From assembly GCA_964035545.1 (NCBI GenBank), contig CAXIUT010000057.1:310001-374000 (forward strand): a stretch of 64,000 bases of DNA, written 5' to 3'. The notes beneath the pieces are model-generated. The model made no database searches. It was not told the origin of the DNA and saw nothing but the letters and a program-made list of their open reading frames with translations. Within the stretch, counting starts at the first letter, position 1; every line of letters starts with the position of its first letter. The DNA is from Bugula neritina. Taxonomy: Eukaryota; Bryozoa; Gymnolaemata; Cheilostomatida; Bugulidae. Of this stretch, positions 39,276 to 51,795 are shown one piece after another. The position numbers and the translations under genes were made by a program.

Positions 39276-42200
39276 TCATTTCTTTCCTCCTTTTTTACCC
39301 TTCTTAGCTTCAGCTTGTTTCTCAGCAGCCAAATTGGGATTTTTCTATGCTTAGTCAAGCATCTAACTGAATTGTTTGAGTATTTCTTATTAAATTCCTT
39401 ATATTTGATCAGTTTTGATCTATTAATTGACAGCTTTCATCTCTTATATTTCCCAGCCAGCAATAAGAGTGGTTATTTTTTATTGTAAGTTGCCTATTTT
39501 GATGTTTTTGCGGGTCATGTCAGCAACATCAGCCAGAAAAGAGTTATGATCGTTGATATCTTTGTATTATGTGATATTTTTTTTAAGATCTGCTTCGCTC
39601 ATGGTGGGTTTCTCTTGAGAAATTATGTCGATTAGGAGTTTTTATTTTTATTGCTTTGTTTTATCTTTTTAGACATCTTGGGTTCTCCATTAGTTGTATT
39701 TGTTGTATTTCTATTTTATTTGTTCTTTTATTTCATCGAAAAAGATTGTTATGGTATCTTTCTTTTACTTTTCTTTGATTTTTATGGTTTCTCTTCTCTA
39801 GATGTTTCTTGTTAGTTTAGCAACTCTGTTTTCAGTTGCCATCATTGCTCCTTCCTTAATAGCTCTAAATAATATATTAAATACCGCAATTCTTAAGGCG
39901 ATCTGATTCTTGGCTATTATCCTTCTGATAATGGTTCATGTCTCACAACACAATTTTACAATATTTCCAAAAATGATTTAATTTCAGTCATAAAGTTATC
40001 TTTGCTTTTAGGTGGTTATCTTTCAACTGGTTTTTATTCAACTACTTCTTCTTTTTTGGCATCTTTTCCAGCTTTCTTATCGTCTTTTTTACCTTTACCT
40101 TTTTTATCTTAATTCTTTTTTTCTTATTATTGAAGTTGTTTTTTGGTAAGTCTTGGAGCATTAAGTATTTCCTTTTATTCCTAATTTAGCTCTTCTCCAT
40201 TTTATTTTTTCAATTGAATAAGATATCTTCTTCTTGCTTTTTTGGCTCTTTCTGCACGTCCAGGTTCACTATCTTCCCAAGACTTTCTTATCTGCTTTTC
40301 TTGATCTTCTTGCTTAGTATCTCTTACAAGTGCAATAGTATCTGATGAAATAACTTGAATAGTCCAACATATTTTATCAGTTTCTTAGCTCTTCATTGAA
40401 CATTACGGCCATATTCTCATATCGAATTTAGCTTATAGAAAGTATTATTTATTGTTAGTTTTTGTATTCATAAATTTGAAATTTGGTATTGTTACTTCAT
40501 TGATACCAATAGTTTAGTATAATGTATCTTATCCTTGTATAATTTTAACTATAATATTTTTTTGCTGAGTAAATGGTTTTTAGATAAGTTCAGTAGCTGG
40601 TTCATCTTTTCCTCCTTTCTTTGCGCCCTTGCCACCAGCACCTCCTTGCACCTCTTAGAATTATGCTAGTTTAACTGTTACTGTTGCATTTACATCATTA
40701 TTGCTAAATATTCTTTCTTTGCATATCAAACCATATTTATTTGCATTGTATTTTTAGATGAATTTTACTGGCTATACTGTCTAGCATTGTTCAACATTTA
40801 GGCCTTAGATTTTTGATAGAAGAGATAACTAGCAAGTTCCATCAAGGATGTTTTCAGGTGAGTCAATTTCGATTATCAGATAATATTATTGTTCAGGTTC
40901 TATAACAAATCTTGAATATTAGTAGGCTATTGATACTTTTTATTGATTTTTTTGAATAATTCCTTCAACTTTTTGAGAAGTTAAAGAAGATTCTTACTTT
41001 GGAATTGCTACTAATCGATAGCTAAGACTGCTCATCAATTCATCTTTAACACTAACCATTTTAAGCAAAACAGTATTGGCTTATTCTCCGCTTTGTGTTA
41101 ATTTCAACCTAGACAAAGGATAATATGTACTAGCCTCAATAGGAGGATACTCAAAACTGATAGCTTTTTTATTGTAAGCTTCGTATTAGCATAGATACTA
41201 AGAAATACTTTGCATTTTGAATGGAGAATCACAGGATACCCAATAAGCATAGTTACCTTTGCTCATGGTATTGATCTTGAAGACAGTATTTTGATTTTTT
41301 AGACCTATTTGAGTACTAATGAGTGCCCTATCGAGAATCGAGAGTGACAACATTGGATGTCGATTTGAAGCAGTCGAAATCGAATTTTTATAGATTAGTG
41401 TAGGGACTAAACAAATCATGAGGACTTTATTGGTAGGCAAAACCAAAAAGGAGGTTGATCATTTTTTATTTTTCTTATTATTGATCTACTTTTTAGATTA
41501 TAAGAATTTATTTGTTTTAGTCTGAGGTGAAGACATTGGTTTTTTTGGATTACACATTTTCTATAACTTTATGAGAAAAGATATTAGGATTGTAGAGAAC
41601 TTGCAAATAATCAAAATACTGAATAAGATCTAGATCTTTGATCCAAATTCCTTTTTATTTTCTTTCGAGTAATTCTGCTAGACCATTGATCGCTGAGAAA
41701 TCATGGATGTTGGGGAAGAGTTAGCTTTCTTATTTATATTTGATATTTGAGACAGAAACACTGTGTAAACTTTTACTTTATTTTTAATCTTTTTCGATTG
41801 GTATGTCGTAGTTGGGTGGTTGACTTAATTTATTTATTACACATTTCTTTGCTAGTAATATTTATTTTTATCCATATTCGCATTGTATGTTAAGATTTGA
41901 GAGTAATTTGAGGAAATGTAGTGGGTTGGTGCTTTAGCTATCAGTTATAGTCTTTTTTTTTATTAGATGGCTAATTTTTATTTGAGTTATTTTTTTTTTT
42001 TCTGAATTATAATTTTTATTATCTAGTTTTGTTTGTGAGTGATATTTTGCATAGTTAGTTGTATTCGTGTTTGAGCATCATTTATTTTTGTGATTTTTAT
42101 TGTGAGAAAGCCATGTTGAAGTTGCCATTATCAAAATAATCTCCAAGACAGTAAGAATATCCATTCATAATTTTAGTAGAAATTTATTTCTAAATAAACT

Positions 42201-43384
42201 ATTATTAATCCATCTAATTTTAATTCCTAACTTTAACTTTAGCCTTGAAATCTTTAACATCCTTTGAAAAAACAATTAACCACTACATCTTTTTGTTAAT
42301 AATGTTCATTATTCATAAAACCTTACAATTTCTACCATTATTTATAATGATGTAATTGTATATTTTATGTTAGCATGCCAGTTAGGGCATACATTATCAA
42401 TCCGCTACCAATGATATTGTCTTTTCCAGCTTTGACTAGATATTTAGTTAAGGCTTTTGTTAGAATCAAAGTCCATTTTTAATTTATTTTTTATGATAAA
42501 GGAAATAGTTCATGCATTTTTTGATCTACTGGAATTCGATCATCAACTTATATTTTTATGTATTTTCCCATATATAGTAATTTCACCCAATATTTACCTG
42601 ATTTAGTTAGTTGAGGTACTCCATTTTCTTGTGGGTATATTTCTTCCAAACTGCCTAGTTATTGTTAATATCAGTCAGATTTCTTTGTTTTATTATTTGA
42701 GTTGAGAACCAATCCAAATAGAAGTTGGTGTCATAAATTGTTTTGTTATTATGTCCTGACATCTTGACATCACTTACTTGGATTGGTCCTTCTTATTTGA
42801 CTTATTATTTTTTGGAGCTTTCTTTTTATCTTTAGCTGCTTTTTATGCTTTTAAGCTTATTATTTTAATCTATTTTGAAGTTATTCTTAGGTTTAATTTC
42901 TCAAAAAGGTCTAAATAACACAAGGAACAGCTTATTCCATTTTTTATTCTTTTTATAAATTTTTAAAAGACTATATCTGATTTTTAGACTGCTATTCAAT
43001 CATTTCCTTAGATTCCATCTCTTCCTATTCCACCTATAAATGCTCAATTTCGTTCATATGTTTCCATTATGCGATATTCTATCCGTTGAGATAGTTAACA
43101 ATACTATCATGATTGGCATCGATGTATTTTGTTTAGGAATTTAGACCGAAATCAAAGGATTTTATTGTCTATTAGGTAGGCCATTATTCGAATGGGTTGG
43201 AGAGGGGTTCGACCTGGATATTAAGGCAGTTACATTTTTGGGAGGTTATGGAAATGATTAAGGAACTTTTAAAGGTTTTGGCTATCTTGGTGGTTCTTTT
43301 ATATCGGCTGGAACTATGTCTTTAACGGGAATGGCTGCTTTATACGTTGGACCTTTTTTTTGCTTATTTTTGTTTAGGAGGCAT
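39276..43384 (-). CDS. ADGB: androglobin-like protein (calpain-like domain, ciliary)
   Basis: Large minus-strand gene, up to about 1300 residues. Start MPPKQKEAKK; proline-rich region (IKEPPREPKPLKVPE); FEEWPTEETIKSFDFGLN. A calpain-like segment reads SGKYWVKLLYMGKYIKIEVD, then DRIPVDQKMHELFPLSEK and WTLILTKALTKYLVKAGKD (about 42.4-42.7 kb). The C-terminal half contains CWTIQVISSDTIALVRDTK, then EDQEKQIRKSWEDSEPGRAE and RAKKARRRYLIQLKKENGEE, the pattern I associate with androglobin. A Lys/Glu-rich coiled coil ends KKGKKGGKK before TGA (complement 39276-39278). Androglobin homologues function in motile cilia. I did not locate the circularly permuted globin. One or more introns exist near the start and elsewhere. 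Confidence 0.65.
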
Positions 43385-43429
43385 GGGATGTAAGTTTTAT
43401 TATCAAATTTAAATAATAATTGATATAAA

Positions 43430-44507
43430 TCAATTTTTTTATTAGTACTTTTATGACACCTTTTCGAGTTGATCTAATACTTTTTTGGGTTCTTTGATTT
43501 GAATACAAGAAATGAGATGGGTAAGAGAGTAATTCTTAAAGAATACACTGAATATGAAACAATATTAAGAGATAAAATTATTCTAAGCAAACTAACTATA
43601 AAAAAAGTAAGTATAACTGCTGTTACAACTTTGATCGTTGACGATGCTGATCGAATAACAGGTATTTTAATTTTAATAGCTACTAAAAGCCCAAGATACG
43701 AACCAACGATGAACTACTATTGAAAATAGCAAGTAAAATAGATAGCACAAAAGGATAAAAAATAATTTTATTTCGATAGATATTAACTTGATTTTTAATT
43801 TTATCTCCAATATACAAAAGAAACATGATCTATGCGATGTAAAGACGAGGAAATTACCAAATATCGTAGCAATTAAATAGAATAAATCCTAAAACTATTG
43901 ATTCTAATATGGGTAGTTCGTATTCAATTTTAATATTGATTATTCCTAGTTTAGTATCGATAGTTTCAAGATAAGAGCGATGAGTACTGCCCATGAGATG
44001 GATCTTGCGAATTCATTAATTTTATTGAATTTTAGTCATTTCCAACAACTATTTTTGGATTTTTAGAATTCATACCATCATAAAACACTATAAAATCATC
44101 TGCGTTGTTGATAGTTTGATGATACTTTTGATCTCAGATAAATACATGTATTGTGATTCAGAAATAATTACTTATTTATTTTTTATATTTTCTTTTAATT
44201 TTTATGGTAGTTTCCAGTCCCCTTTTTAATCTTTTTACAATATATCTAAAATATCTTTGCATTCATTTTTTGAAATATAGCTGCCATAGCTACTAAGGAC
44301 ATAAAATTATGTTTCATATGATATTTGAATATATTTGGTGAGAGGGTGTGGTTTGGCATTGATTGCTAGATGGGGACAGGCTACGCATAGATTATTCAGA
44401 GGGTCGCAAGTCGTCAATGAAGATATTTAGATTTACTATCGATAGCTGTGTAGAGTTAAGAGAAAGAAGGAGAAGGCTAAAGTGAAAATGTAGTAGTTAT
44501 TATTCAT
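43430..44507 (-). CDS. secretory-pathway multi-pass membrane protein
   Basis: Signal peptide MNNNYYIFTLAFSFFLLTLH, then a Cys-containing lumenal domain (TTCDPLNNLCVACPHL, LSSYGSYISKNECKDILDI, NNADDFIVFYDGMNSKNP). Later blocks are hydrophobic: LPILESIVLGFILFNCYDIW, FYPFVLSILLAIFNSSSSLV, TIKVVTAVILTFFIVSLLRI. The order of lumenal domain followed by several membrane helices resembles GOLD-domain/TMEM145-type seven-helix proteins, but this is inference. At least two introns are needed; the C-terminal end near 43430 is approximate. ATG complement is at 44505-44507. Confidence 0.55.
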
Positions 44508-44567
44508 TAAATATTACAAAATTATTTAAATAAAAAATGATATTAAATTTCGATGAATGATATGGAA

Positions 44568-44895
44568 TCAACAGCCAACGATATGCCATTTCTGTTTTTT
44601 GGCTTAAGCGCAGATGCAAGGCCAGCAGTGTTTTTTATCGGCCATTAGATCTTTAGCGCACTTGATATCGGCAATGATATCAGCTCCTGAAGTTTCAACG
44701 GCTTTTGCGCAGGCTTTAACTGTTCTTTCGATATCAACTGCGCATTCGATTTCTAGTTGTTTAGTGCATTCGGCGTTATAGTTGAGGTAGTCGATTGGTT
44801 AGTTGATTGTGAGGTTGTTGGGTTGAGGGGAGTAGTTGTATAGTCCAAGAGCTATGAGGATGGGTAATGATGGTCAAGAGATATATTTGTTTCAT
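44568..44895 (-). CDS. secreted cysteine-rich small protein (frame broken once)
   Basis: About 108 residues. Signal-like start MKQIYLLTIIT, then LIALGLYNYSPQP and a domain with eight cysteines: AECTKQLEIECAVDIE, KACAKAVE, IKCAKDLMADKKHCWPCICA, ending HIVGC. The signal peptide and the Cys domain are in different frames; the coding length is 328 nt, one too many. Deleting one C of the plus-strand GGG run near 44857-44859 would join them as TIITILIALGLYNY. No intron fits, so a single-base indel (assembly or mutation) is likely. Family unknown. Confidence 0.55.
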
Positions 44896-45067
44896 AATAG
44901 GATTATTTATTATGCTACGAAAATATCAAAATCATTATTTTATGAGTGTATTTCAGTATTTTAGATAAATAATAAAATTATTATCAAACAAAAAGATATT
45001 AATATTTATCAATTAGTTGTTAGATTGTCCTGATTTTATAATTTGTAACTTGAGCTAACAATAAAAC

Positions 45068-45951
45068 ATGATAAACAAGGTTGTAGGATATGGTGGATTT
45101 AAGAGCTATTCTGACAATCCCTATCCAACTCTGAAGCAAGGAAAGTAATTGTAGATAAATAATGAAGTTTGGTCATCGACTAAAAGATAGACAGATAAGA
45201 TCAATCCTCTTGATAATTTTAATCATTATGGGACTTCATATAAAAGAAATCATATTGAAAATACAAAACCTAAAGATTATCATCCTGAACATGTACCTAA
45301 AGGAGCATCTTCTTCACTTATTTTGCAGGAAATTCATTGGCTAAACCTTATGATACCCTGGAAGCATAAAATTCAGAATAACCTGGATATAAAAAAGGTT
45401 TTCAGATACTTAAAACGGAACATAACATTGGAAATCTAGCTATCAAGGAACGATAAATGAAGCTGGTACTAATATGCCTAAAAGTGACACTATTTCAAGA
45501 AAATCTTCATCACTAAACAAAATAAATCCAGAATGGTTGACTAGGAACTATCTAAAGCTTTATCCTATCGCAATAGACCGTATATTAACAATGCCAAATT
45601 GGGAGTATCAGATTATAAATTTACTTATGGATAAAAATAGGAAATAATCCAAAGCAGATCCTCAATGAAGGTAGTACTTACCAGCCAGTAATAAATAATC
45701 CTTTGAAGTATGGTACTAATCAGTTATGGAGTGAGATTCCTGGATATCTTGGTCATAAGCCAGCTGAAGTTCCATTTTCTCAAATGAAGTCAAAAATGTA
45801 GTAAAGGAAGATGTTGGATCGAGGAGACAAGAAGTTACTAGTTGGTGATAATTATCATGTGAATGTTCCTGGTTTTTCTGGGTATAAACCTCGAATAAAT
45901 GTTGGTAAATCTATGATAAGAGAAAGTTGTTTTGAATATCAAGTGAAATGA
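45068..45951 (+). CDS. GYxG-repeat protein, probable ciliary microtubule inner protein
   Basis: Starts MINKVVGYGGFKSYSDNPYP. Repeated motifs of the GYxGxKP type follow: NSEEPGYKKGFQ, WSEIPGYLGHKPAEVPFSQM, and YHVNVPGFSGYKPRINVGK, ending RESCFEYQVK before TGA 45949-45951. Proteins with such short PGYxG repeats line the inside of ciliary doublet microtubules; this role is inferred from the pattern, not from a named family. Frame changes near 45310 and 45420 need short introns. Confidence 0.55.
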
Positions 45952-46108
45952 TACTTCTTTATTAGAATATTACATATACAATAGATGTTATTGATTGATA
46001 GTAGTGAATATAATTTTTAGTTATTTGGTTGTTTATGGTTGATAGCTGAAAATATTTTATCTTTTGTAAAAGGTGGTTTTTTATGTTAGAATATTAATAT
46101 TATCTGGA

Positions 46109-47260
46109 ATGAACATCATGGAATTAGATATATAGCTAAGTAGGGATAAAAATAATTTACATCTGAGGGGTTCTATTCGAAAAAACAGAGGGAAACTTAT
46201 ATAAGTGGAAATAAAGATAGTAAAAATAGTCCTCAAAATCATTATAAACAATATCCAACCAGTCCTGCTCGTTTTGGTAACTCGATAGTCCTAAAAATAG
46301 TTAAGCGCAACCTCCAAGAGCAACTCCTTTTCAAAGATCTCGCAATCATTCTATTTAAAGAACTAAAGAGAGCGTTCAATAGATAAATGTAACTAAGATA
46401 ATCGCAGAGAAGTGTTGAAATTTTCAAATATAAGAAGAAATTAGATGAGTAAATGCGCTAAAGAGAGAAATTACAGTAGATAAATGTTGTCAAGAGTTGA
46501 AGATAACGAATTTAAGCGAATAGATAAATAAATTGCGTTTGGAGAAAAAATAAAATGAGAAGAAGGCACTTTAGTTTCAAAAAACTGCTTAGCAGAGTAC
46601 TCAAAATTTGGCAAGAGCTAATCAAAATATATAGCAGTTATCTAAAAATTTGAAGAAACGAGGATGAATCAAAATCTTTGAATAATTTAAAGAATATACA
46701 GAATCAGTTGGAATATCTTCAAGAGAGGAATAAGAAGTTAACAATTTAGAACCAATAATTATTGAAAAGTAATAAGGCAATGAAAAATGATTTATAGAAG
46801 ATAACTAGAGACAATTCGTAAGAATCTGAACAGACTTCAAAGGTAACTAAATCAGATAAAGAGAAAGTTGATAACTAGACAAAGTTGTTGGCTTAGTCAG
46901 CTTTAAATAAAAGCGAAAGAGAACGTTTCTTGTAGACCAATATTCAAGAGCTGTAAAAGAAATTATACTAAAAATAGAAATAGATAAAAAAGTTGATGAT
47001 TCAGTTGAATTGTATAGATCGAAAGAAAATGTTTTCGATTGATGAGGTAAACATAAAAAGATATTGAGATAAAAGATTTAAGACAGAAAGTAATTAAGGT
47101 GACTAAAGATTTAAGAGAAACTAAAGATAAATTTGCTAAGAATTAGAAATCAAGATCTCTTAAAGAAACGGCTTTTTTGAGGAAGGTAAAATCAAGTAAA
47201 AAGCTTGGAATTAATTCAGAATCAGAAGAAATAACATTGGAATTGAGTTCATAGGCATGA
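46109..47260 (+). CDS. long coiled-coil protein
   Basis: After an S/N/Q-rich start (SPQNHYKQYPTSPARFGNS) the protein is nearly continuous coiled coil: EIFKYKKKLDEEMREREKLQ, NLKNIQNQLEYLQERNKKL, NIQELEKKLYEKEKEIKKL. A 22-nt GTAAAC...GAG intron near 47046-47067 precedes IKDLRQKVIKVTKDLRET. It ends ESEEITLELSSEA at TGA 47258-47260. Several frame changes before 46650 need unresolved introns. Its position just upstream of a NEK kinase and among ciliary genes would suit a basal body or axonemal protein. Confidence 0.55.
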
Positions 47261-47365
47261 ATATAAAATAGCCATAATTTGATTTTTTAATTATTTGAAT
47301 GTTGATCAACTATTATAGTTGGAAATTTATTAGAACTTTTGATCGTTAATACAATCATTTTCTTA

Positions 47366-48530
47366 ATGAACCAGTACAGTCTTGTTTCTAAGTTAGGCTA
47401 AGGAGCATTTTCAGTTGTCTACAGAGTGAAACGTAAAGAAGACAATCAACTTTATGCCATGAAGAAGATACGTATCTCCACTCTTAATGAAAAATAGTTG
47501 GCTAACTGTCTCAATGAAGTTCGTATCTTAGCCAGCATTGAACATCCTCATATCCTAAGCTATAAAGATTCTTTTTACGATGAACTAAGCAACACTTTTT
47601 GCATAGTTACTTAATATCTGGAAGGAGGTGATGTGTTCCAGATGATCAACAAAAACAAAAGTTCAAAAAAGAATATTGAAGAAAGTGTTATTTGGCAAGT
47701 TGCATATCAATCATTAAAAGGATTAGCAGCTCTACATGAAATGCATATTCTTCATAGAGATATCAAATGTGCCAACATCTTCCTTACGAAAGATAAGGCT
47801 CAAGTTAAACTCGCGGATATGAATGTTTCCATAGTTACTTCATCAGGAATGGCAAGAACTCAGACTGGTACTCCATACTATGCCAGTCCCGAAGTATGGC
47901 AATAAAAACCTTATAGTGCTAAATGCGATATTTGGTCATTGGGGTGTGTCCTTTATGAAATGGCAACTCAAAGACCTCCTTTTGTTAGTCATGATCTTAA
48001 ATCTTTGAAGAGAACTATTATATCAGGAGTTTACAAGAGAGTTCCTGTTCAATATTCTAATGATTTGTAAAGTTTCATTAGACTATGTTTAAAGTGGATC
48101 CAAAAGATAGAATGTCAGCTTCTGAACTTCTCGATTGTGATTTTCTTAAGAAAAGAAACACTTTAAAGAGCAACTTCTTAATGATTCTGTTCAATTGAAC
48201 AAGAGTGGAAGTTATAGTTGTAAAATGATAGGAAAGATAACTATTCCAAGGAGAAGAGATTTTAGAAATATCAAGTAGATGTTACCTAAGCATAAATTTG
48301 GTTAAAATTCTGTTGATAAGATCACATAGAACCGATCTTACTTTGAATAAAAGAACAAATAAAATGTTCTTAATTTATCTAATACAAATAAAGTGACTAA
48401 AAAAGATCAATTACCAAGTATTCAGCGTAGTTCTAGTTTAAGAGTTCGACATGATGTTAAAGCTAAAGTTTAAGAGAAGGTAACTATTGAAGATAGACCT
48501 CCTTTACCTCGTAAACCTGTTAGGGCATGA
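47366..48530 (+). CDS. NEK-family protein kinase
   Basis: Never-in-mitosis-related kinase. In order: glycine loop LGEGAFSVVYRVKRKED (Glu from TAA), YAMKKIR lysine, NEVRILASIEHPHI helix-C Glu, TEYLEGGDVF (Glu from TAA), catalytic loop HILHRDIKCANIFL, DMN in place of DFG (LADMNVSIV, as in some protist NEKs), activation loop ARTQTGTPYYASPE, and CDIWSLGCVLYEMATQRPPF. At about 48085 the frame shifts before FKVDPKDRMSASELL, and again at about 48150 before KHFKEQLLNDSV. Introns of 35-41 nt could explain the first only by deleting conserved residues, so single-base errors are possible. The basic tail ends PPLPRKPVRA. ATG 47366. Confidence 0.85.
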
Positions 48531-48642
48531 TAATTCATTTTTTAAGTTAAGATAATTTATATTTAGATGGTTTTGTTAGATTGGTATTGATTTATATGAA
48601 TTCTTGGATTTAATATATATTAAATTTTACCACATATCGCAA

Positions 48643-49052
48643 ATGGTACTCATAGAATAACTCAGGGATATTCTAGATTTGTTGAAGTTGGCAGAGTTGT
48701 CAGAGTGTCATATGGACCTGACCAAGGAAATCTTGCTACTATTGTCGATATTCTCAGTGATAAAAGAGTTCTCGTCGATGGATAAAATATCAAAAGACAA
48801 GTTATTCCAGTCAAAAGACTTCAATTGACCAAGCAAGTCGTTAAAGTTTTAAGAGGAGCAAGAAGTGGAAAAGTTAAATCAATTGTCAAGAAAGAAAATG
48901 TTGCTAAGAAATTCGCTGAAAGTTCATTGGGAAAAGCCTATGCTCGTCAGAGTCGTCGTCAGGCTTTAACTGATTTCTAGAGATACAAAGTTCTTGTTTT
49001 GAGAAGAAAATTATCCAAACTAAGAAGAGCTAAGGTTAATAAGAAGAAATGA
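48643..49052 (+). CDS. RPL14: 60S ribosomal protein eL14
   Basis: Large-subunit ribosomal protein, 129 residues. After the ATG a 20-nt intron (48646-48665) joins Met to GYSRFVEVGRVVRVSYGPDQ. Then GNLATIVDILSDKRVLVDGE, VIPVKRLQLTKQVVKVLRGA and LTDFERYKVLVLRRKLSKL follow, the last being the conserved DFxRxKV segment with Glu from TAG, and a basic end AKVNKKK. TGA 49050-49052. Intron position directly after the start codon is the same as in the eL38 gene of this chromosome. Confidence 0.93.
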
Positions 49053-49150
49053 TCTAGCTTTATTTAAATCGAATTAATGAGCAGTATATTTAACTATTTG
49101 AATGCATTTGTGATGATAGAATTGGTGATTAATAAGTTTGGTGACTTTAA

Positions 49151-49581
49151 TCATGAGATGGGAGCTTTATTATTTTATTTTTTGAAGGCTTCTACATGTT
49201 CGATATAGGTGATGTAGTGCTTGACTCTGGTGAAAGAAGGAAGAGTTTATGCTGAGATAGTGTAGCCGAGATCTTATTCAACTTGCATAGCCAGTTCAAT
49301 AGCATCTAAAGAGTCAAGTCCATGTTCTTGAAGAGAGCTGTCTTTAGTGACACCTGGTTTAGTATGGAAGTACCATTTTTATAGGTGGTTCTAAAATAAT
49401 TTTGGACTGTTTTTACCACGTAGGCTTCGATATCTTATTGCTTTTTAAGGGTGATAGCTGTTCGATTTACGAGTTGTCCTTCTTTGTACTGGGTAATGTT
49501 CGAGGTAGAAGCAGCGGAGGTTGATGATTTTTGAACTTAGGTGGCAAAAAGTGCTACTCTTTTCATGAGGTTTCTCAACAT
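49151..49581 (-). CDS. mitochondrial acyl carrier protein
   Basis: Carrier of acyl chains in mitochondrial fatty acid synthesis and accessory protein of complex I (NDUFAB1 type). Presequence-like N-terminus MLRNLMKRVALFATEVQKSS, then a domain around the phosphopantetheine serine: SSLQEHGLDSLDAIELAMQV, EEDLGYTISAETLPSFTRVK, ending HYITYIEHVEAFKKEN. The DSL motif is intact. A frame change between AYVVKT and YFHTKPGVTKD is repaired by a 17-nt GT-AG segment (gtccaaaattattttag); the true border may differ. ATG complement 49579-49581. Confidence 0.85.
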
Positions 49582-50012
49582 AGCTTTTATATTGATAAAT
49601 AAATATGATTATTGAGTGAAGTTGAACATATTGTTAATGTTATTTCAAATGATTTTATTAATAGATTAAAACAAATTTTATTTTTCGATTTATTACCCGC
49701 ATAAAATAGTGGTTGAATTTATAGTTCGAGTGCGAAAAGTCTCAATAGTTTAAATTTTCGGCTGGTTTTCTTCATTTATTTAATATGAAGTGAATTAAAA
49801 CCAGTTTATGAGAAATCATAACTTTCAGAAAATGTTATAAATGAAAGATAATGAGTTTTATAATCGAATAGGCTCATAACTTTTTGCTTAACATTTCATC
49901 TCAATTCATAGAAAAAAGATAAGCCTTTCATAGAAATTGGACCTCGTTGAAGAATAAACAACAAAAATCTTTTTCTTGTTAATAAGACCATCTAGCCTAT
50001 CTAGGTTTGTAA
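49582..50012. other. intergenic, AT-rich, divergent
   Basis: About 430 bp between the divergent acyl carrier protein and kinase genes. No convincing frame. Presumed promoters for both. Confidence 0.45.
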
Positions 50013-51731
50013 ATGGAAGAAAACTAAAAAGACATAGCGACAGCTAGGTTCTTCCTTCCTAACATCTACTAAAAAATATCAGGAATGTTTTTTATGCAGA
50101 TCCACAAAAAAATTTAACAAATCACTTTTTAAGTCAAATTTATTACTCCTAATCACAAATACCTTCACGTTGATGGAAAAGAAAGAATGAAATTAATGTC
50201 TAAATACTTAAATAGTCAGTTTCTTAACTACTCAGGTCAATAATTTAATTTAACTTTGAATATTGTCAATGGAGAACTTCTTCTTAAATCCCCTACCTTC
50301 TACAGTCTATCAACATATAAAAGCCAAAAATCTATAAGTTTTCTAATCTAAAAAACAAGAAAGAAAATCTATTAAATAGCTGGTAAAATTTATAAAAGTC
50401 TTTAGTATGCAATTTAGCTAACTGATGAATACGTTAACAATTAGAAAAAGGAGTGGAATCTTGTGAATAGAAATAATTTTAAGAAATATTTTAAGTATGC
50501 TAAAATAGCTAATGTTTTTCAGTATATTTGTTCATAGTAAACTCAATAAGAAGATTTTACACAAAATCAACTTCAATAGCAACTTGAATCTATCGAAAAA
50601 ATAAAATAGAATTATACCAGTTATTGTCATTAGATGGATTCAGTTATTTTTTATTCCTATTTTTAATCTTCTTTTCTACCTAAAATTGAAGAATCGTAGC
50701 TGGAAATAGAACGTTTTTAAAAATAAAAAATGGATAATAAAATAAAAATGCCATAAATGCAAAGATCATCTAACCCTTCTTAGAACAGTTATGTTTTAAA
50801 TTACATAAAAACAAAAAAACCATTAAGTAAAACTATCCTTAAGAGGATCGCTCAAGGAGGATTTTCTACTATATACTTAGCTGAGATATAATTTTGGTAT
50901 GTAAGTTCTTACAACTTGAATCCAGTGGTTATTTAGGGAGTTGAAACATATGAACCTCATCGAAAGATGATAGCAGTTAAGAAAGAAGATTCAAAAGTTG
51001 AGTTAAAAAGCAGAATAAGTCATTAAATATATATTTTGACTAAAATAAAGAACGGAGTATCAATATTTTTACCTAAATATTACTTGTTAGCTCAAAAATA
51101 AAACAAATTTGAAAATAGTTTGTTGACTGATTATATAGATTATCCAAGTTTGCATGACTACTGCTATAGATATAAACAGACTATGTCTTTTCACACAAAA
51201 ATATATTTTTCAATTATGATAGCTCAAAGTCTTAGATATTTAGCATAGTATAAAATAGCTCACCTTGATCTCAAGCCTACCAATATTATGACAAATAAAA
51301 GATTGACAATCAAGCTGCTTGATTTTGGTTAGTCTTACCATCCATAACTTAAAGGTATATTTTATACTAAAATAGGTCATTAGCCTGGATTTTCAATGCC
51401 TTACAGTGCTCCTTAAAATTATTTAGTACCTTAGACTTATAGTTACAAGAATGATGTCTTTTCTTTGGGAGTAATTATGCACTAGATGTTTATCGGTCGG
51501 CTTCCTTTTTATTTTTATGATGAATCTCTTGAATACAAGAAGTATCTTTAGGGTAGGTTTTATGATTATATGTATTTTATACCATAGTAGAATGGAATAA
51601 GAGGATAGAGGATGGTATTTCCTTTGATTTAGTGGATAATCATGAAATGCCTGCACTAAAAACCTGAGCACAGGCCATAACTATAGTGGATTGTATTTAT
51701 ACTGAGAGGTTGTATCGATTATTTCTATTGA
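50013..51731 (+). CDS. protein kinase with long N-terminal region
   Basis: Single exon, 572 residues. The N-terminal 250 residues are unlike any domain I recognise (RFFLPNIYEKISGMFFMQIH, HVDGKERMKLMSKYLNSQF). The kinase domain follows: IAQGGFSTIYLAE glycine loop, MIAVKKED lysine, AHLDLKPTNIMTNKRLTIKL catalytic loop, LLDFGESYHPE, APE with Glu from TAA at 51414 (SAPENYLVPE), SYKNDVFSLGVIMHEMFIGR, and HRPELEWI near the end. The catalytic residues are all present, although HLD replaces the usual HRD. It is very TAA/TAG-rich and would be invisible under the standard code. Subfamily unknown. Confidence 0.85.
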
Positions 51732-51795
51732 TACATTATCTTTATTTGATTTATATTGGTTTATTTGTTTATATTGAGTAATAAGTCAGTATAGA

